23,307 bases of DNA, from the NCBI GenBank assembly GCA_039180525.1, contig JBCDDF010000047.1, positions 1 to 23,307 on the forward strand, in the 5' to 3' direction. The notes beneath the pieces are model-generated. The model saw nothing but the letters and a program-made list of their open reading frames with translations, searched no databases and was not told where the DNA came from. Both the position numbers and the translations under genes were made by a program. Positions 21,566-23,307 of the stretch are shown here, piece by piece (position 1 is the stretch's first letter; the number at the start of each line of letters is the position of its first letter). The stretch is from Halovulum sp039180525 (GTDB lineage: Bacteria > Pseudomonadota > Alphaproteobacteria > Rhodobacterales > Rhodobacteraceae).

Positions 21566-23307
21566 GCGCGGATCCGCGCGTTGGCGGGATCCCAGGCCGG
21601 GCCGTCGGGCAGAACTTCCGCCGCACACCGGTCGCCGAAGATGTCGACGGTCAGTCGCGTGCCGGGCTGCGCATGATCGGTCGCGACCATGGCCAGCGCC
21701 AGCGCCGCATCGACGCGGTAGCCGTAGCCGGCGGACGTCACCTCCCCCACCGCCTGCGCGCCGTCCCAGACGCCCGCCATATAGGGCGCATCGCGCGGGC
21801 CGGTTTCGATGCGCAGCGTCACGCAGCGGCGCGCCGGGCCGGCCGCGGCCTCGGCCCGCAGCGCCGCCTTGCCGGGGAAATCGGCCAGCTTGTCGAGCCG
21901 CAGGAACCGGTCGAGCCCGGCCTCCAGCAGGGTATAGGCGGAGGACAAATCGCCCTTCCAACTGCGATAGCCCTTCTCCAGTCGCAGCGTATCCAGCGCG
22001 TACATGCCGAAGGGCTGCGCGTCCGCGCCGGTCAGCCCGGCATAGATGTCGGGCATCGCGTGCGGGGCGGCGTGAACCTCCCACCCCAATTCGCCGGCGA
22101 AGCTGACGCGGACCAGCCGCGCGGTGTGCCCGGCGACCGTGGCACCCTGATGGGTCAGCCAGCCGCGGGACAGATCGCCATCGGTCAGCGGCGCCAACAG
22201 GTCGCGCGCGGCGGGGCCGGTGAGGATCAGCGCCTCGGTTTCTTCGGTGACGTCGCGCAACTCGATATCCGGGCCCAGGCCACGGCGCAGCAACTCGAAG
22301 TCATGCCAGCGCGCCGGCGCGGCGGTGATCAGCAGGAAGGCATCCTCGGCGTCGCGCAGGATCGACATCTCTGTCAGGATGCGGCCGCGTTCGTCGGGAA
22401 AATAGCCCAAGGTCAGGCGGCCGACCTTGGGCAACGCCCCAGCAATCAGCGTATCCAGCGCCGCCGCGGCACCCGGGCCGCCGACGGCGAAGCGGGAGAA
22501 GCCGGGCAGCGCCAGCACGCCCGCATGATCGCGCACGGCCGCGCATTCGGCGCGCACGCGCGGCTCCCACGGGCCGGCACGGTCCCAGGTCTGGGTGGGG
22601 GCATAGGCGGTGTCGTCGCCGGGGGCGGCGAACCAGTTGGCCCGTTCCCACCCGCCATAGACGCCCATCTGCCCGCCCGCCGCCCGCAGCGTGGCGTCGA
22701 GCGACGACACCCGCTTGCCGCGGCCCGCGGGCCATTCCTGATGCGGGAAATGCATCGCGTATTCGTGGCCATAGACCTCCTGCGCCTTGGCCAGGGCATA
22801 GTCGTCATCGGCGTAGTTCGTGAAGCGGCGCGGGTCGACCGGCCACATGTCGTCATGGGTGCCGCCATTGACCAGCCATTCGGCCATCACCTTGCCCGCG
22901 CCACCGCCCTGGGCGATGCCGAAGGTGAAGGAATGCGCCTCAAAGGCATCATCGACACCGGGCATCGGGCCGATCATCGGGTGGCCGTCGGGGGCGTAGG
23001 GGATCGGGCCGTTGATCACCCGCGACACGCCCTGGCTGCCCAATAGCGGCACCCGGGCCATGGCATCCTCGATATACCATTCCAGCCGGTCCAGATCGTC
23101 GGGATAAAGCTGAAAGCTGAAATCGTCCGGCATTGGGTCGGCGGCGGTGGTCCAATGCGCGCGGCAGTTCCGCTCATAAGGGCCGAGGTTCAGGCCTTGG
23201 GTGTCCTGGCGCAGATAGTAAGAGCTGTCGACATCGCGCAGAAGCGGCAGCTTGCGGCCGTGTTCGGCAGACCAGGCGGCGATTTCGGGGATCGCATCGG
23301 TCAGGAA
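21562..23307 (-). CDS. FAD-dependent dehydrogenase with GcvT domain, N-terminus beyond window
   Basis: The frame is open through the right edge of the window, giving the last 581 residues; the first internal ATG is at 23133 but coding similarity starts earlier. It is a paralogue of the next gene. YAPDGHPMIGPMPGVDDAF and FGIAQGGGAGKVMAEWL end the FAD domain, GWERANWFAAPGDD marks the linker, and a GcvT-like folate domain follows (SFAGELGWEVH, LRLEKGYRSWKGDL). The missing ~250 residues should hold the Rossmann motif and the flavin-linking histidine. Its TGA overlaps the downstream ATG by four bases, so the two are cotranscribed and probably act on successive or related N-methylated substrates. 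GcvT residues differ enough between the two to suggest distinct roles. Confidence 0.85.
   Translation of the reverse strand, partial: FLTDAIPEIAAWSAEHGRKLPLLRDVDSSYYLRQDTQGLNLGPYERNCRAHWTTAADPMPDDFSFQLYPDDLDRLEWYIEDAMARVPLLGSQGVSRVINGPIPYAPDGHPMIGPMPGVDDAFEAHSFTFGIAQGGGAGKVMAEWLVNGGTHDDMWPVDPRRFTNYADDDYALAKAQEVYGHEYAMHFPHQEWPAGRGKRVSSLDATLRAAGGQMGVYGGWERANWFAAPGDDTAYAPTQTWDRAGPWEPRVRAECAAVRDHAGVLALPGFSRFAVGGPGAAAALDTLIAGALPKVGRLTLGYFPDERGRILTEMSILRDAEDAFLLITAAPARWHDFELLRRGLGPDIELRDVTEETEALILTGPAARDLLAPLTDGDLSRGWLTHQGATVAGHTARLVRVSFAGELGWEVHAAPHAMPDIYAGLTGADAQPFGMYALDTLRLEKGYRSWKGDLSSAYTLLEAGLDRFLRLDKLADFPGKAALRAEAAAGPARRCVTLRIETGPRDAPYMAGVWDGAQAVGEVTSAGYGYRVDAALALAMVATDHAQPGTRLTVDIFGDRCAAEVLPDGPAWDPANARIRA

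Noticed and set aside
19289..21676. Plus-strand open frame (795 codons) opposite the dehydrogenase gene
   Set aside because: It is a shadow of the FAD/GcvT fusion gene, with compositionally biased sequence and no family features.
21566..22084. Upstream extension of the downstream dehydrogenase frame to 986 residues
   Set aside because: The extra 173 residues are an out-of-frame reading of the upstream paralogue; the Rossmann motif belongs near the N-terminus set by the ATG at 21565.
1..23307. CRISPR array, tRNA, rRNA or prophage
   Set aside because: No regularly spaced direct repeats, cloverleaf-like sequences or phage genes were seen on either strand.

Overview
The window is GC-rich, densely coding chromosomal DNA. 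Its gene content points to an alphaproteobacterium, most likely of the Rhodobacteraceae (Roseobacter/Rhodobacter) group. Pointers are an aglEFGAK-type alpha-glucoside cluster with a divergent LacI-family regulator, rpsO-pnp, a BacA/SbmA transporter, tandem FAD/GcvT demethylating dehydrogenases, and short palindromic repeats between genes. This placement rests on recognised proteins and recollection of the clade, not on a search. I see no rRNA, tRNA, CRISPR array, prophage or insertion-sequence transposase.

Layout. Positions 1-226 form a large hairpin with 81-bp perfect arms, followed by roughly 430 bp of atypical, gene-poor DNA. Next come sbmA/bacA (-) and, divergent from it, smpB (+) overlapping a GntR-like LacI repressor gene (+). 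The centre is the alpha-glucoside locus: aglR (-) facing aglE-aglF-aglG-aglA-aglK-pgl (+), then rluA (+) and a Mak-like ROK fructokinase (-). A Fic protein gene (-) lies between the kinase and pnp. The block pnp, rpsO, lolA is all on the minus strand. The right end holds two overlapping FAD-dependent dehydrogenase/GcvT fusion genes (-), the upstream one cut by the window edge.

How the genes work together. AglE binds alpha-glucosides such as sucrose, maltose or trehalose in the periplasm. AglF, AglG and AglK import them, and the cytoplasmic GH13 enzyme AglA splits them. Pgl, the last gene of the operon, feeds glucose-6-phosphate oxidation toward the Entner-Doudoroff or pentose-phosphate routes. 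The nearby ROK kinase would capture free fructose or glucose. The aglR-aglE gap carries a perfect 16-bp palindrome next to a candidate aglE promoter and a 13/16 copy next to aglR, a simple arrangement for repression and autoregulation. An intercistronic hairpin after aglE probably raises binding-protein mRNA over permease mRNA.

I found no convincing wholly new system. The most interesting non-standard signals are the large terminal hairpin, two families of dispersed palindromes (one ending exactly at the TAG stop of two unrelated genes), the AglR operator pair, the smpB-repressor gene overlap, and the self-inhibited Fic gene with an apparently leaderless promoter.
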